A DNA stretch of 64,000 nucleotides, from NCBI RefSeq assembly GCF_000411975.1, contig NZ_ASXG01000072.1:1-64000 (forward strand). Direction: 5' to 3'. The translations under genes and the position numbers were made by a program. The DNA is from Amycolatopsis orientalis DSM 43388 (GTDB lineage: Bacteria > Actinomycetota > Actinomycetes > Mycobacteriales > Pseudonocardiaceae). Shown piece after piece: positions 47,038 to 55,086 of this stretch (position 1 is its first letter; every line of letters begins with the position of its first letter). The notes beneath the pieces are model-generated. The model made no database searches, was not told the DNA's origin, and saw only the letters and a list, made by a program, of their open reading frames with translations.

Positions 47038-49278
47038 TTGCCCGAGGAACCGGCCTACGAAGCCGAGCTGCGCCGCGAGCAGGCCTACACCGACGCCTTG
47101 TTCGCGAAGCTCGATTCCGAACGCGCCCAGGCCCAGCGCCGCCTGGACGAGACGCTGCGCCAGACCGGCGGGACGCCGCAGGCGCGCACCGAACGCGAAG
47201 CCGCCACGACCCTGTACAGCGACCGGCTGGCCCAGCTCGGCTCGGTCGAGCAGGGCTTGTGCTTCGGGCGGCTGGACTTCGTGCCCGGCAGCAGCGAGGA
47301 GGAGACCGCCTACATCGGGCGGCTCGGGCTGTTCGACGAGGACGACGACTACCGGCCGCTGCTGATCGACTGGCGCGCGCCGGTCGCGCGGCCGTTCTAC
47401 CTCGCCACCGCCGCGTCGCCGGACGGGGTGCGCCGCCGCCGGCACCTGCGTTCGCTGAGCCGGCGCGTCACCGGATTCGACGACGAGATCCTCGACCTCA
47501 CCGCCGCTGACCAGGGCCAGGACCTCGGGCTCGCCGGGGAAGCCGCGTTGCTGGCCGCGCTGGAGCGCCGCCGGACCGGCGAAATGGCCGACATCGTCGC
47601 CACCATCCAGGCCGAGCAGGACCGGATCATCCGCGCGCCGCTCGGCGGGGTGATGGTGGTGCAGGGCGCGCCGGGCACCGGAAAGACCGCGGTCGCGCTG
47701 CACCGCGCGGCGTACCTGCTCTACACGCACCGCCAGCAGCTGACCACGCGCGGCGTGCTGGTCGTCGGCCCGAACTCGACCTTCCTGCGTTACATCGGCC
47801 AGGTGCTGCCGTCGCTCGGCGAGACCGGCGTGCTGCTGTCGACCATCGGGCAGCTGTGGCCGGGGCTGGACGCGGACGGCGTCGACAGCCCGGAAGCGGC
47901 CGAGGTGAAGGGCCGGCTGGTGATGACCGAGGTGCTCGCCAAGGCGGTCCGGGATCGGCAAGGTGTACCCGATCCGGTGATCGAAATCGAGCACGAACGC
48001 GAGATCCTCAAGCTCGACCGGAAGACCTGCGCGCAAGCCCGTGCCCGGGCCCGGCGTTCGCGGCGGCCGCACAACCTCGCGCGGCGGCTGTTCGTGTCCG
48101 ACGTGCTCGACGCGCTCACCCGGCAGGCCGCGCGCTCGCTGGGCGAGGACCTGCTGGACGCGCAGGACGTCCAGGACATCCGCGCCGAGCTGGCCTCGAG
48201 CCCGGCAGTGGCCGCGGCGCTGGACTCGTTGTGGCCGAAGCTGACCCCGGCGGGCTTGCTCGACGACCTGTTCGCCGATCGCGAACACCTCGACCGCGCG
48301 GCCGGCGAACTGCTGTCCGAAGAGGACCGGAAGCATCTGGAAAGCGGCCGCGACGCGAAGTGGACGCCCGCCGACGTGCCGCTGCTGGACGAATTGGCGG
48401 AGCTGCTCGGCAACGACGACTCCGAGGAACAGGCGGAGCAGAAGCGCCGGGAACGCGTCGAGCGCGCGTATGCCGAGGGCGTGCTGGACATCCTCGAACA
48501 GGACGAGGAAATCCAGGACGAGGAGATCCTGCGGGTGTCCGACGTCCTGGACGCCGAGTTGTTCGCCGAACGCCAGCAAGCGCGCAGCGAACTGACCGCG
48601 GCGCAGCGGGCCGCGCAGGACCGGACCTGGACGTTCGGGCACGTGATCGTGGACGAGGCGCAGGAACTGTCCGCGATGGACTGGCGGCTGCTGATGCGCC
48701 GGACGCCGAACCGGTCGATGACGCTGGTCGGCGACGTCGCGCAGACCGGGGCCGCCGGGGGAGCGCGGACGTGGGACGAGGTGCTCTCGCCGTACGTCGC
48801 GGACCGCTGGCGGCTCGAGCAGCTGACGGTGAACTACCGGACCCCGGCGGAGATCATGGCGGTGGCGGCGGGCGTGCTCGCCGAACTCGACGTGGATCTG
48901 GCCGCGCCCGCGTCGGTGCGCGAGACCGGGGTGCCGCCGTGGGGCGTGAAGGTCGATTCGCTGGAGGAGGAACTGCCTTCGCTGGTGGACGCGGAACTGT
49001 CCGCTGTGGACGGTGGCACGGTCGCGGTGCTGGTGCCGGGCGGCCGGTTCGACGAGGTGCGGAAGCTGCTGCCGGAGGACGAGCGGCTGAGCGTGCTGAC
49101 TGTCGACCGCGCCAAGGGGCTGGAGTTCGACGGCGTCGTGCTGGTGTCGCCGGACGAGATCGTGGCGGGCTCGGCGCGCGGGCTCAACGACCTGTACGTG
49201 GCGCTGACCCGGGCGACGCAACGGCTCGGCGTGGTGCGGACTGGTCCGGCGGTCCCTGCTCTCGGCGGCCTTGGCTGA
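47038..49278 (+). CDS. HelD/HelR-type superfamily 1 helicase-like ATPase
   Basis: A 746-residue protein of the actinobacterial HelD class, which removes RNA polymerase from stalled complexes; its HelR members protect the enzyme from rifamycins. A coiled-coil arm begins at the N-terminus (YEAELRREQAYTDALFAKLD). Walker A is QGAPGTGKTAVALHRAAYLL (about 210-217), Walker B VIVDEAQELSAMDW (about 536), and helicase motifs VNYRTPAEIM, VDRAKGLEFDGVVLVSP and LYVALTRATQRLG follow. TTG 47038 is chosen because AGCAGGAG lies just upstream. The short upstream region shows no clear rifamycin-associated element. It follows ctaB by 98 bp. Confidence 0.85.
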   Translation: MPEEPAYEAELRREQAYTDALFAKLDSERAQAQRRLDETLRQTGGTPQARTEREAATTLYSDRLAQLGSVEQGLCFGRLDFVPGSSEEETAYIGRLGLFDEDDDYRPLLIDWRAPVARPFYLATAASPDGVRRRRHLRSLSRRVTGFDDEILDLTAADQGQDLGLAGEAALLAALERRRTGEMADIVATIQAEQDRIIRAPLGGVMVVQGAPGTGKTAVALHRAAYLLYTHRQQLTTRGVLVVGPNSTFLRYIGQVLPSLGETGVLLSTIGQLWPGLDADGVDSPEAAEVKGRLVMTEVLAKAVRDRQGVPDPVIEIEHEREILKLDRKTCAQARARARRSRRPHNLARRLFVSDVLDALTRQAARSLGEDLLDAQDVQDIRAELASSPAVAAALDSLWPKLTPAGLLDDLFADREHLDRAAGELLSEEDRKHLESGRDAKWTPADVPLLDELAELLGNDDSEEQAEQKRRERVERAYAEGVLDILEQDEEIQDEEILRVSDVLDAELFAERQQARSELTAAQRAAQDRTWTFGHVIVDEAQELSAMDWRLLMRRTPNRSMTLVGDVAQTGAAGGARTWDEVLSPYVADRWRLEQLTVNYRTPAEIMAVAAGVLAELDVDLAAPASVRETGVPPWGVKVDSLEEELPSLVDAELSAVDGGTVAVLVPGGRFDEVRKLLPEDERLSVLTVDRAKGLEFDGVVLVSPDEIVAGSARGLNDLYVALTRATQRLGVVRTGPAVPALGGLG

Positions 49279-49287
49279 TCTTCCGGC

Positions 49288-49803
49288 ATGCAGAAATTCG
49301 GCAGGACAGCCGTTCTCGGTGTGTGCGTGGCAGTCGCCGTGTTCGGCCTCTCGGCCTGCGGCGGCGAAAGCAACGCGGCTCCGGCGGCCCCGACCCGCGA
49401 ATGCACCGCGGACGACATCAAGACCACCGGGAACTTCGGGCAGGTCCCCACGATCACCATCCCGGACGGCTGCGCTCCGCCGAAGAAGCTGCTCACCAAG
49501 GACCTCTCCGCGGGCACCGGGAAGGCCGCGGCCGCCGGGTCGAAGCTGTCCATGAACTACCTGGTCGTCACCTGGTCGAACAAGAAGAAGCTGGACAGCT
49601 CGTTCGACCGCGGCGAGCCGTTCGGCCTCGATCTCGGGGCCGGCCAGGTGATCGAGGGCTGGGACCAGGGTCTCGTCGGCGTCAAACAGGGCGGGCGGCG
49701 GCTGATGATCATCCCGCCCGCCCTGGCGTACAAGGACGGCGGCCGCGGCATCGCGCCCAACGAGACGCTGGTGTTCGTGACCGACGCTCTTTCGGTTTCC
49801 TGA
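49288..49803 (+). CDS. FKBP-type peptidyl-prolyl isomerase lipoprotein
   Basis: A 171-residue exported lipoprotein. The signal peptide runs to the lipobox LSAC (Cys about 24), which would be lipidated on the outer face of the membrane. A short linker follows, then an FKBP domain (about 65-170) with LSMNYLVVTWSNKKKLDSSF, VIEGWDQGLVGVKQGGRRLM and IIPPALAYKDGGRGIAPNET, all typical of active FKBPs. It likely assists folding of exported proteins. It begins 9 bp after the helicase-like gene and may be co-transcribed. It converges on the qor gene. Confidence 0.9.
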   Translation: MQKFGRTAVLGVCVAVAVFGLSACGGESNAAPAAPTRECTADDIKTTGNFGQVPTITIPDGCAPPKKLLTKDLSAGTGKAAAAGSKLSMNYLVVTWSNKKKLDSSFDRGEPFGLDLGAGQVIEGWDQGLVGVKQGGRRLMIIPPALAYKDGGRGIAPNETLVFVTDALSVS

Positions 49804-49826
49804 GCGCCGCGCTGTCGGTTCCTGAA

Positions 49827-50798
49827 TCAGGGGAGCAGCAGCAGCTTCCCGGTCGTCCGACGTCCCTGCAGGTCCTCGTGGGCCTTGCGGGCGTCGGCGA
49901 GCGGGTAGCGGCCGCCGATGCGGACGTTCAGCGAACCGTCCTGCACGGCGGCGAACAGTTCGCGGGCGCGCCAGTCGAGTTCCTCGCGGGTGCGCAGGTA
50001 GTGGGCGAGAGTCGGGCGGGTCAGGAAGAGCGAACCGCCGGAGTTGAGCCGCTGCGGGTCGATCGGCGGCACCGGGCCGCTGGCCGCGCCGAACAGCGCC
50101 AGCGTGCCGCGGATCTTGAGGCTGGCGAGGCTGCCGTCCACGGTGCTCTTGCCGACCCCGTCGTAGACCACCGCGACGCCTTCGCCGTTGGTCAGCTCGC
50201 GGGTCACGGCGGCGAAGTCCTCGCGGTCGTAGCGGATCACGTGGTCCGCGCCCGCGCCGCGGGCCAGTTCGGCTTTCTCGTCGGTGGACACCGTGGCCAG
50301 CACGCGCGCGCCGCGGGCTTTCGCCAGCTGCACCAGCAGCAACCCGACGCCGCCGGCGGCCGCGTGGACGAGGATGTCGTCGCCTGCTTTGACTTCGTAG
50401 GTCGAGCGCACCAGGTAGTGCGCGGTCATGCCCTGCAGCATCGTGGCCGCGGCGAGCTCGTCCGACACTCCTTCGGGCACCTTCACCGTTTCGCTGGCCG
50501 GGACCACCGCGCGCTGGGCGTAGCTGCCGAGCACGCCCTGCCAGGCCACGTGGTCGCCGGGGGCGAATTCGGTGACGCCCTCGCCGATCTCCACGACCGT
50601 GCCCGCGCCTTCGGATCCGAGCACGAACGGCAGATCGATCGGGTAGATGCCCTGGCGCTGATAGGTGTCGATGTAGTTGACGCCCGCCGCGGCGAGTTCG
50701 ACCAGCAGTTCGCCCGGACCTGGCGGGCCGGGCTCGATCTCGGCCAGTTCCAGCACTTCCGGTCCGCCGGTCCGGGTCACCTGCACTGCGGTCGGCAT
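49827..50798 (-). CDS. qor: Zinc-independent quinone oxidoreductase
   Basis: A 323-residue member of the medium-chain dehydrogenase/reductase superfamily, NADPH:quinone oxidoreductase type. It has AAGVNYIDTYQRQGIYPIDL (quinone reductase signature), LPFVLGSEGAGTVVEIGEG, the Rossmann motif ILVHAAAGGVGLLLVQLAKA and GTLALFGAASGPVPPIDP. There are no zinc-ligand cysteines, as expected. Electron acceptor is inferred from family. A gene of the same kind (Rv1454c) holds this place in M. tuberculosis. The start has GAGGAGG upstream. Confidence 0.93.
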   Translation of the reverse strand: MPTAVQVTRTGGPEVLELAEIEPGPPGPGELLVELAAAGVNYIDTYQRQGIYPIDLPFVLGSEGAGTVVEIGEGVTEFAPGDHVAWQGVLGSYAQRAVVPASETVKVPEGVSDELAAATMLQGMTAHYLVRSTYEVKAGDDILVHAAAGGVGLLLVQLAKARGARVLATVSTDEKAELARGAGADHVIRYDREDFAAVTRELTNGEGVAVVYDGVGKSTVDGSLASLKIRGTLALFGAASGPVPPIDPQRLNSGGSLFLTRPTLAHYLRTREELDWRARELFAAVQDGSLNVRIGGRYPLADARKAHEDLQGRRTTGKLLLLP

Positions 50799-50878
50799 GG
50801 TTCCTCCTCGAGATGTGCGCGTCCGTCGTCCACTATGGCCGAGAACACGGTGGGGCCGCGGGGGCGGGGGTCTCGGGT

Positions 50879-50891
50879 TAAGCTCCGGACG
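50879..50891 (+). promoter_or_regulatory. -10 box before the 105-residue protein
   Basis: TAAGCT at 50879-50884, six bases, then GTG 50891, without a ribosome-binding site. Leaderless arrangement. Confidence 0.5.
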
Positions 50892-51208
50892 TGGCTGAGG
50901 AGACCGAAAACACGCCGACCGCGCCGACTGCCCGCCAGCTGGCGACCGCTCGCGACTTCGTGGCCCGGCACGGCAAACCGGCGCGCGCCGTGGTCGAGAA
51001 CATCGGCATCGCCGGTGCGCGGGTCGTGCTCGTGGGCCCGGACGGGGCGATGGGCGACGTGCTGGTCGCCGGGGTCGAGACCGGGACCGCGCTGGTCGAG
51101 CAGGTCGACGACCTCGAGGCCGCGGAATGGGACAGCGAGACCGTGAAGACGGTCAAAATCGGCGCCGCGCACCGGCGCAAGATGGCCGGGCCGCGAGCGG
51201 GCCGGTGA
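50891..51208 (+). CDS. Conserved hypothetical protein, coupled to an ATP-grasp gene
   Basis: A 105-residue soluble protein that I do not recognise. It begins with a short Thr/Pro-rich tail, then an alpha/beta region: LATARDFVARHGKPARAVVE, VVLVGPDGAMGDVLVAGVE and ALVEQVDDLEAAEWDSETVK, and ends in a basic KIGAAHRRKMAGPRAGR tail. No enzyme motif is visible. The stop overlaps the ATP-grasp start (GTGA), so the two are translationally coupled. Confidence 0.75.
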   Translation: MAEETENTPTAPTARQLATARDFVARHGKPARAVVENIGIAGARVVLVGPDGAMGDVLVAGVETGTALVEQVDDLEAAEWDSETVKTVKIGAAHRRKMAGPRAGR

Positions 51209-52068
51209 CCCGCCCGGCGATTTTCGTCGGCTGCGCCGCGCTGCCCGAGGGCGACGGCGACGAGGCCGCGGTGCTGCCCGCGCTCGCGGACCTCGGCTTC
51301 TCCGTGAGCTGGGCGGCCTGGGATTCGGACGCCGACTTCGCCTCGGCGGACCTCGTCGTGCTGCGCGCCGCCTGGGACTATCCGGAACGCCGCGACGAGT
51401 TCCTCAGCTGGTGCGAGACTGTGCCAGGCCTGAGCAATCCGGCCGCGGTCGTGCGGTGGAACACGGACAAGACGTACCTCGGCGAACTGCTCGACGCGGG
51501 CGTGCCGACGGTGCCGGTCGAGATCGTGCCGCCGGGGGAGAAGCCGCGGTGGCCGAAGAAGCCGTTCGTGGTGAAGCCCTCGGTGGGCGCGGGCGGCCGC
51601 GGGGCCGCCCGGTTCTCCGCGCCCGGCTCGGACGCGGAGCAGCACCTGCGCACGTTGCACGACGACGGGCGGACGGCTTTGGTCCAGCCGTATCAGTCCA
51701 GTGTGGACGCTCAGGGCGAGATCGCGGTGACGTATTTCGGCGGCGTTTATTCGCACGCCTTCACCAAATTCGCGCCGCTGGAGTCCGCAATGGACAGTTC
51801 CGGGCTGTACCGGGAGGAGCGGCTCGCGGCCGCCGTTCCGGCCCCGGAAGTGCGCGCGGTGGCGGAGGACGCGCTGGACGCGGCTTGCGGGCTGCTCGGG
51901 ATCCTGCGGGCGGAACTCCTGTACGCGCGCGTGGACCTGGTCCGCGGGGACGACGGCCGCCCACTGGTGCTGGAACTGGAGCTGACTGAGCCGTCGCTGG
52001 GTTTCCGGTATGCGGACGCGGGTGCGCCGCTCCGGTTCGCGTCTGCGATGCGGCAGCAACTCGCCTAG
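51205..52068 (+). CDS. ATP-grasp domain protein
   Basis: A 287-residue ATP-grasp protein, of the group that includes the D-cycloserine ligase DcsG and RimK-like proteins, which join a carboxylate to an amine or thiol using ATP. The N-terminal pre-ATP-grasp part has GFSVSWAAWDSDADFASADL and LRAAWDYPERRDEFLSW. The ATP site shows KPFVVKPSVGAGGRGAARFS and ALVQPYQSSVDAQGEIAVTY, and the metal end has YARVDLVRGDDGRPLVLELE. The substrates are unknown, and there is no biosynthetic cluster around it. GTG 51205 overlaps the preceding stop. Confidence 0.85.
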   Translation: MTRPAIFVGCAALPEGDGDEAAVLPALADLGFSVSWAAWDSDADFASADLVVLRAAWDYPERRDEFLSWCETVPGLSNPAAVVRWNTDKTYLGELLDAGVPTVPVEIVPPGEKPRWPKKPFVVKPSVGAGGRGAARFSAPGSDAEQHLRTLHDDGRTALVQPYQSSVDAQGEIAVTYFGGVYSHAFTKFAPLESAMDSSGLYREERLAAAVPAPEVRAVAEDALDAACGLLGILRAELLYARVDLVRGDDGRPLVLELELTEPSLGFRYADAGAPLRFASAMRQQLA

Positions 52069-52091
52069 TCCTGCCCCGGCAATGCTTAATG

Positions 52092-52146
52092 GTCCGTGAA
52101 GGGCTCCTTGCGGGAATCTGATTCCCTCAAGGAGCCCTTCACGGAC
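52092..52146. repeat. Dispersed palindromic repeat, copy 2; likely bidirectional terminator
   Basis: A 55-bp near-perfect palindrome: two 27-base arms around one base, with a single mismatch. The left arm begins GTCCGTGAAGGGCTCCTTG and the right arm ends CAAGGAGCCCTTCACGGAC. It lies between the convergent ATP-grasp gene (ending 52068) and desaturase gene (ending 52149). Its left arm matches copy 1 at 176-200 apart from one base. Confidence 0.85.
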
Positions 52147-52148
52147 GG

Positions 52149-53081
52149 TCAGCCGGGCTGCACGCGTTTGGCGGCAAGTCGCTCTGCGCGGGGCCAGCGG
52201 ACGTCGGTTGCCCAGCCGAGGCGTTCGAAGGCCCAGATCACCCGCGCCGAGACGTCTACCTGGCCGCGCAGTACGCCGTGGCGGGCGCAGGTCGGGTCGG
52301 CGTGGTGGGAGTTGTGCCACGACTCGCCCATGGACAGCAGGGCCAGCGGCCAGAAGTTCGCCGCGCGGTCGCGGCTGGCGAACGGGCGGTCGCCGATCAG
52401 GTGGCACACCGAGTTCACCGACCAGGTCACGTGGTGCAGGAACGCGATCCGCACCAGCCCGGCCCAGAAGAACGCCGTCAGCGCGCCCTGCCAGGTGCCG
52501 CTGAACGCCCAGCCGAGCGCGGCGGGCAGGGCGAGGCTGAGGGTGATCCACAGCCAGAAGAACCGGTTCACCAGGCGCAGGTCGCGGTCGCCGACGAGGT
52601 CCGGGGCGAAGCGGTCGGCGTTGGTCACCTCGCGCTGGAACATCCAGCCCATGTGCGCGTGCCAGAACCCGCGCAGCAGCGCCGCGGGCGACGTGCCGAA
52701 CAGCCACGGCGAATGCGGATCGCCCTCGCGGTCGGAGAACGCGTGGTGGCGGCGGTGGCTCGCGACCCAGAAAATCACCGAACCCTGCACCGCCATGCTG
52801 CCCGCGATGGCGAGCGCGATCCGCAGCGGACGGCCCGCTTTGAACGCGCCGTGCGTGAAGTAGCGGTGGTACCCGACGGTCACGCCGAGGGTGGCGAGCA
52901 CGTAGAAAACGGTCGCGAGGATCAGGTCGGTCCAGCCGATGCCCCATCCCCACAGCAGCGGCACGGCGGCGATCAGCGCGGCGAACGGCACGAGCAGGAA
53001 CGTCTTGAGCACGAGCATTTCGGCGGTCCCGCGACGGCCGGAGAGAAGGGGTTTCGCGGCACGGGCAGGGGCGGTCGGCAT
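52149..53081 (-). CDS. Membrane fatty-acid (acyl-CoA/acyl-lipid) desaturase
   Basis: A 310-residue integral membrane di-iron desaturase of the delta-9 (DesA3/stearoyl-CoA) type that introduces a double bond into a fatty acyl chain. The three histidine boxes are present: GYHRYFTHGAFKAG (HxxxxH), ASHRRHHAFSDREGDPHSPW (HxxHH) and GESWHNSHHADPT (HxxHH). About four membrane segments surround them. Regiochemistry and substrate cannot be read. The electron donor, usually a reductase or ferredoxin, is not adjacent. The start has a GAGGTG ribosome site upstream on the minus strand. Confidence 0.92.
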   Translation of the reverse strand: MPTAPARAAKPLLSGRRGTAEMLVLKTFLLVPFAALIAAVPLLWGWGIGWTDLILATVFYVLATLGVTVGYHRYFTHGAFKAGRPLRIALAIAGSMAVQGSVIFWVASHRRHHAFSDREGDPHSPWLFGTSPAALLRGFWHAHMGWMFQREVTNADRFAPDLVGDRDLRLVNRFFWLWITLSLALPAALGWAFSGTWQGALTAFFWAGLVRIAFLHHVTWSVNSVCHLIGDRPFASRDRAANFWPLALLSMGESWHNSHHADPTCARHGVLRGQVDVSARVIWAFERLGWATDVRWPRAERLAAKRVQPG

Positions 53082-53176
53082 GGCGGCACCTCGGGCTTTT
53101 CGGAAAGCCGGACGGCGACGACGGTAAGCCGCGGACCTGTCCGCCGGGCCGACGCTTAGTTACGCCTGGATGACCG

Positions 53177-54148
53177 TCAGCTCGCGGTGGCGAGTTCCCG
53201 CTTCTCCGCCGGCTCCAGCGACGTGACCGGGCCGCGGTCGCGGGTGCCCGTCCACAGCACCGCCGTCACGACGATCACGAGCGCCGACCCCAGCACGTGG
53301 AACGACACCATCGCCTCGGGCACGCCCAGCGCGTACTGCACCGTCCCGAGAACGCCCTGCAGCAGCGCGACGATCCACACCCAGCTGTAGCGCTGCCACA
53401 CGCTCTTCGGCGCGCCGACCCGCATGAGCGTGAGCCCGAAGACGCCGAGCACGACGAGGTACGCGATCAGCAACCCGCTGTGGATCCGGGCCAGCTGCTC
53501 GATCGGGGCGTCGAGCCGGTGGGTGTTGACGTCGCCGCCGTGCGGGCCGGCTCCGGTGACGGTCGTGCCGGCGATCAGCACCGCCCACATCAGCACCGTC
53601 AGCAGCACCAGCATCTGCCGTCCCAGCTTCGGGACCAGCGGGCGCGCGGGTTCGTCGCCTTCGCGGAACGCCTTCAGCAGCAGCACCGCCAGCCACACGA
53701 GCGGCGTGGAGGCGAGGAAGTGGATCGCGACCGTCCACCATTCCAGTTTCGCCAGCACGGTCAGGCCGCCGATGACCGCCTGCAGCACGACGCCGCCGGG
53801 CATCGTCCAGGCGAGCTTCACCAGCCGCTTGCGCTCCGGGTGGTCGATCTGGATCCGCCACGCGGTGAGCACCGCCAGCGCCGCCACCACGATCACGACG
53901 CCGGTCAGCATCCGGTTGGAGAACTCGATCCACTGGGTGAGCGCGTCGATCCCGGAGTGCCGCACCGGGACCAGGCTGCCCGCGACGCACTGCGGCCAGG
54001 TCGGGCACCCGAGCCCGGACCCGGTCACCCGCACCACGGACCCGGTGACGCCGATGCCTGCCTGCGTGACCACCGCGGCGATCCCGACGCCGCGCTGGAC
54101 CCCGGCGGACGGATACGGCAGGCGGGCGATCAAACTGCGAAGGGACAC
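53177..54148 (-). CDS. ctaA: Heme A synthase (COX15/CtaA)
   Basis: Oxidises the C8 methyl of heme O to a formyl, making heme A for cytochrome oxidase. The 323-residue protein has eight predicted membrane helices. Visible are AAVVTQAGIGVTGSVVRVTG, GLGCPTWPQCVAGSLVP with the conserved Cys pair between helices 1 and 2, and histidine-bearing segments WIEFSNRMLTGVVI, VAIHFLASTPLVWL, VNTHRLDAPIEQL and SFHVLGSALVIVV. GTG 54148 follows TATTCT plus six bases, a leaderless start, so it has its own promoter although the ABC exporter genes lie upstream on the same strand. Confidence 0.94.
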   Translation of the reverse strand: MSLRSLIARLPYPSAGVQRGVGIAAVVTQAGIGVTGSVVRVTGSGLGCPTWPQCVAGSLVPVRHSGIDALTQWIEFSNRMLTGVVIVVAALAVLTAWRIQIDHPERKRLVKLAWTMPGGVVLQAVIGGLTVLAKLEWWTVAIHFLASTPLVWLAVLLLKAFREGDEPARPLVPKLGRQMLVLLTVLMWAVLIAGTTVTGAGPHGGDVNTHRLDAPIEQLARIHSGLLIAYLVVLGVFGLTLMRVGAPKSVWQRYSWVWIVALLQGVLGTVQYALGVPEAMVSFHVLGSALVIVVTAVLWTGTRDRGPVTSLEPAEKRELATAS

Positions 54149-54160
54149 GCCGAAAGAATA
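54148..54160 (-). promoter_or_regulatory. ctaA -10 box and leaderless start
   Basis: On the minus strand TATTCT (54160-54155) is followed by six bases and then GTG 54148. Confidence 0.55.
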
Positions 54161-54297
54161 CTCGCGCGCGTTTTCCGCGGTTCACGCGGCGGTATTCTTC
54201 CGCCCGGATTTGCCAGCGTGCGCAAGGAATCGGGTGCGGCGGCGGTCACATTTCCCGGGGATTTCCGTGCGGTGCTCCGGAAATCGGCGGGTGAGAT

Positions 54298-55086
54298 TCA
54301 GGTGAGTTTCGTCGTCCGGGTCGCCAAGGCTCCGGCCGCCGCGGCCCATACCAGCAGCACCGCCGCCGGTCCGACCGGGAACTGGCCGTCCACCAGTGCC
54401 GCGCGCATGCCTTCGGCCAGCGCGCCCGACGGCAGCAGCGACACCACGAGCCCGACCCCGGACGGCAGCGCCGACGGGGCCAGCAGGATCCCGCCCGCGA
54501 GCAGCAGCACGAACCACACGATGTTCGCCAGCGCCAGCACGGCTTCCGCTCGCAGCGCACCGCCCAGCAGCACGCCCAGCGCGCCGAACGCCAGCGTTCC
54601 CAGCACCAGCAGCACGACCGCGGAGCCGATCCCGGCGGCCGACGGCGACCAGCCCAGGAACGCCGCCACCACGCCGAGCACGATCGACTGCAGCACCACC
54701 ACGACCAGCGCCGCCACCACCCGTCCGGCCACCAGCAGCCAGCGCGGCAGCGCCGTCGCCGAAAGCCGCTTCAGCACGCCGTACCGCCGGTCGAAGCCGA
54801 GCGCGATCGCCTGCCCGGTGAACGCCGACGACATCACCGCCAGCGCGAGGATCCGCGGCGTCATCCAGTCCACTTTGGACGTCGAGCCGAGCTGGCTCGC
54901 GGGCAGGATGTCCAGCAGGCTCAGGCCGATCAGCAGGGCGAGCGGGATGATCAGGGTGAGCAGCAGCTGCTCGCCGTGCCGCAGGGTCAGCGCGGCCTCG
55001 ACGCGCGCGTGCGTGCGCAGCATCTTGCCGAGCGAGCCGCGGCCGGGCGCGGGGGCGAAAGTGCCCGCGGGGAACGGAGAACTCAT
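54298..55086 (-). CDS. ABC-2 type transporter permease
   Basis: A 262-residue membrane subunit of an ABC-2 exporter, with about six hydrophobic helices. The N-terminus is cytoplasmic and includes LRTHARVEAALTLRHGEQLL, followed by TLIIPLALLIGLSLLDILPA. Later helices include WLLVAGRVVAALVVVVLQSI and LGTLAFGALGVLLGGALR. ATG 55086 overlaps the stop of the ATPase gene (ATGA), so the two subunits are coupled. In M. tuberculosis Rv1456c-Rv1458c the same cluster lies next to a ctaA-like gene. The exported substrate is unknown; drug export and a role with cytochrome biogenesis are both guesses. Confidence 0.9.
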   Translation of the reverse strand: MSSPFPAGTFAPAPGRGSLGKMLRTHARVEAALTLRHGEQLLLTLIIPLALLIGLSLLDILPASQLGSTSKVDWMTPRILALAVMSSAFTGQAIALGFDRRYGVLKRLSATALPRWLLVAGRVVAALVVVVLQSIVLGVVAAFLGWSPSAAGIGSAVVLLVLGTLAFGALGVLLGGALRAEAVLALANIVWFVLLLAGGILLAPSALPSGVGLVVSLLPSGALAEGMRAALVDGQFPVGPAAVLLVWAAAAGALATRTTKLT

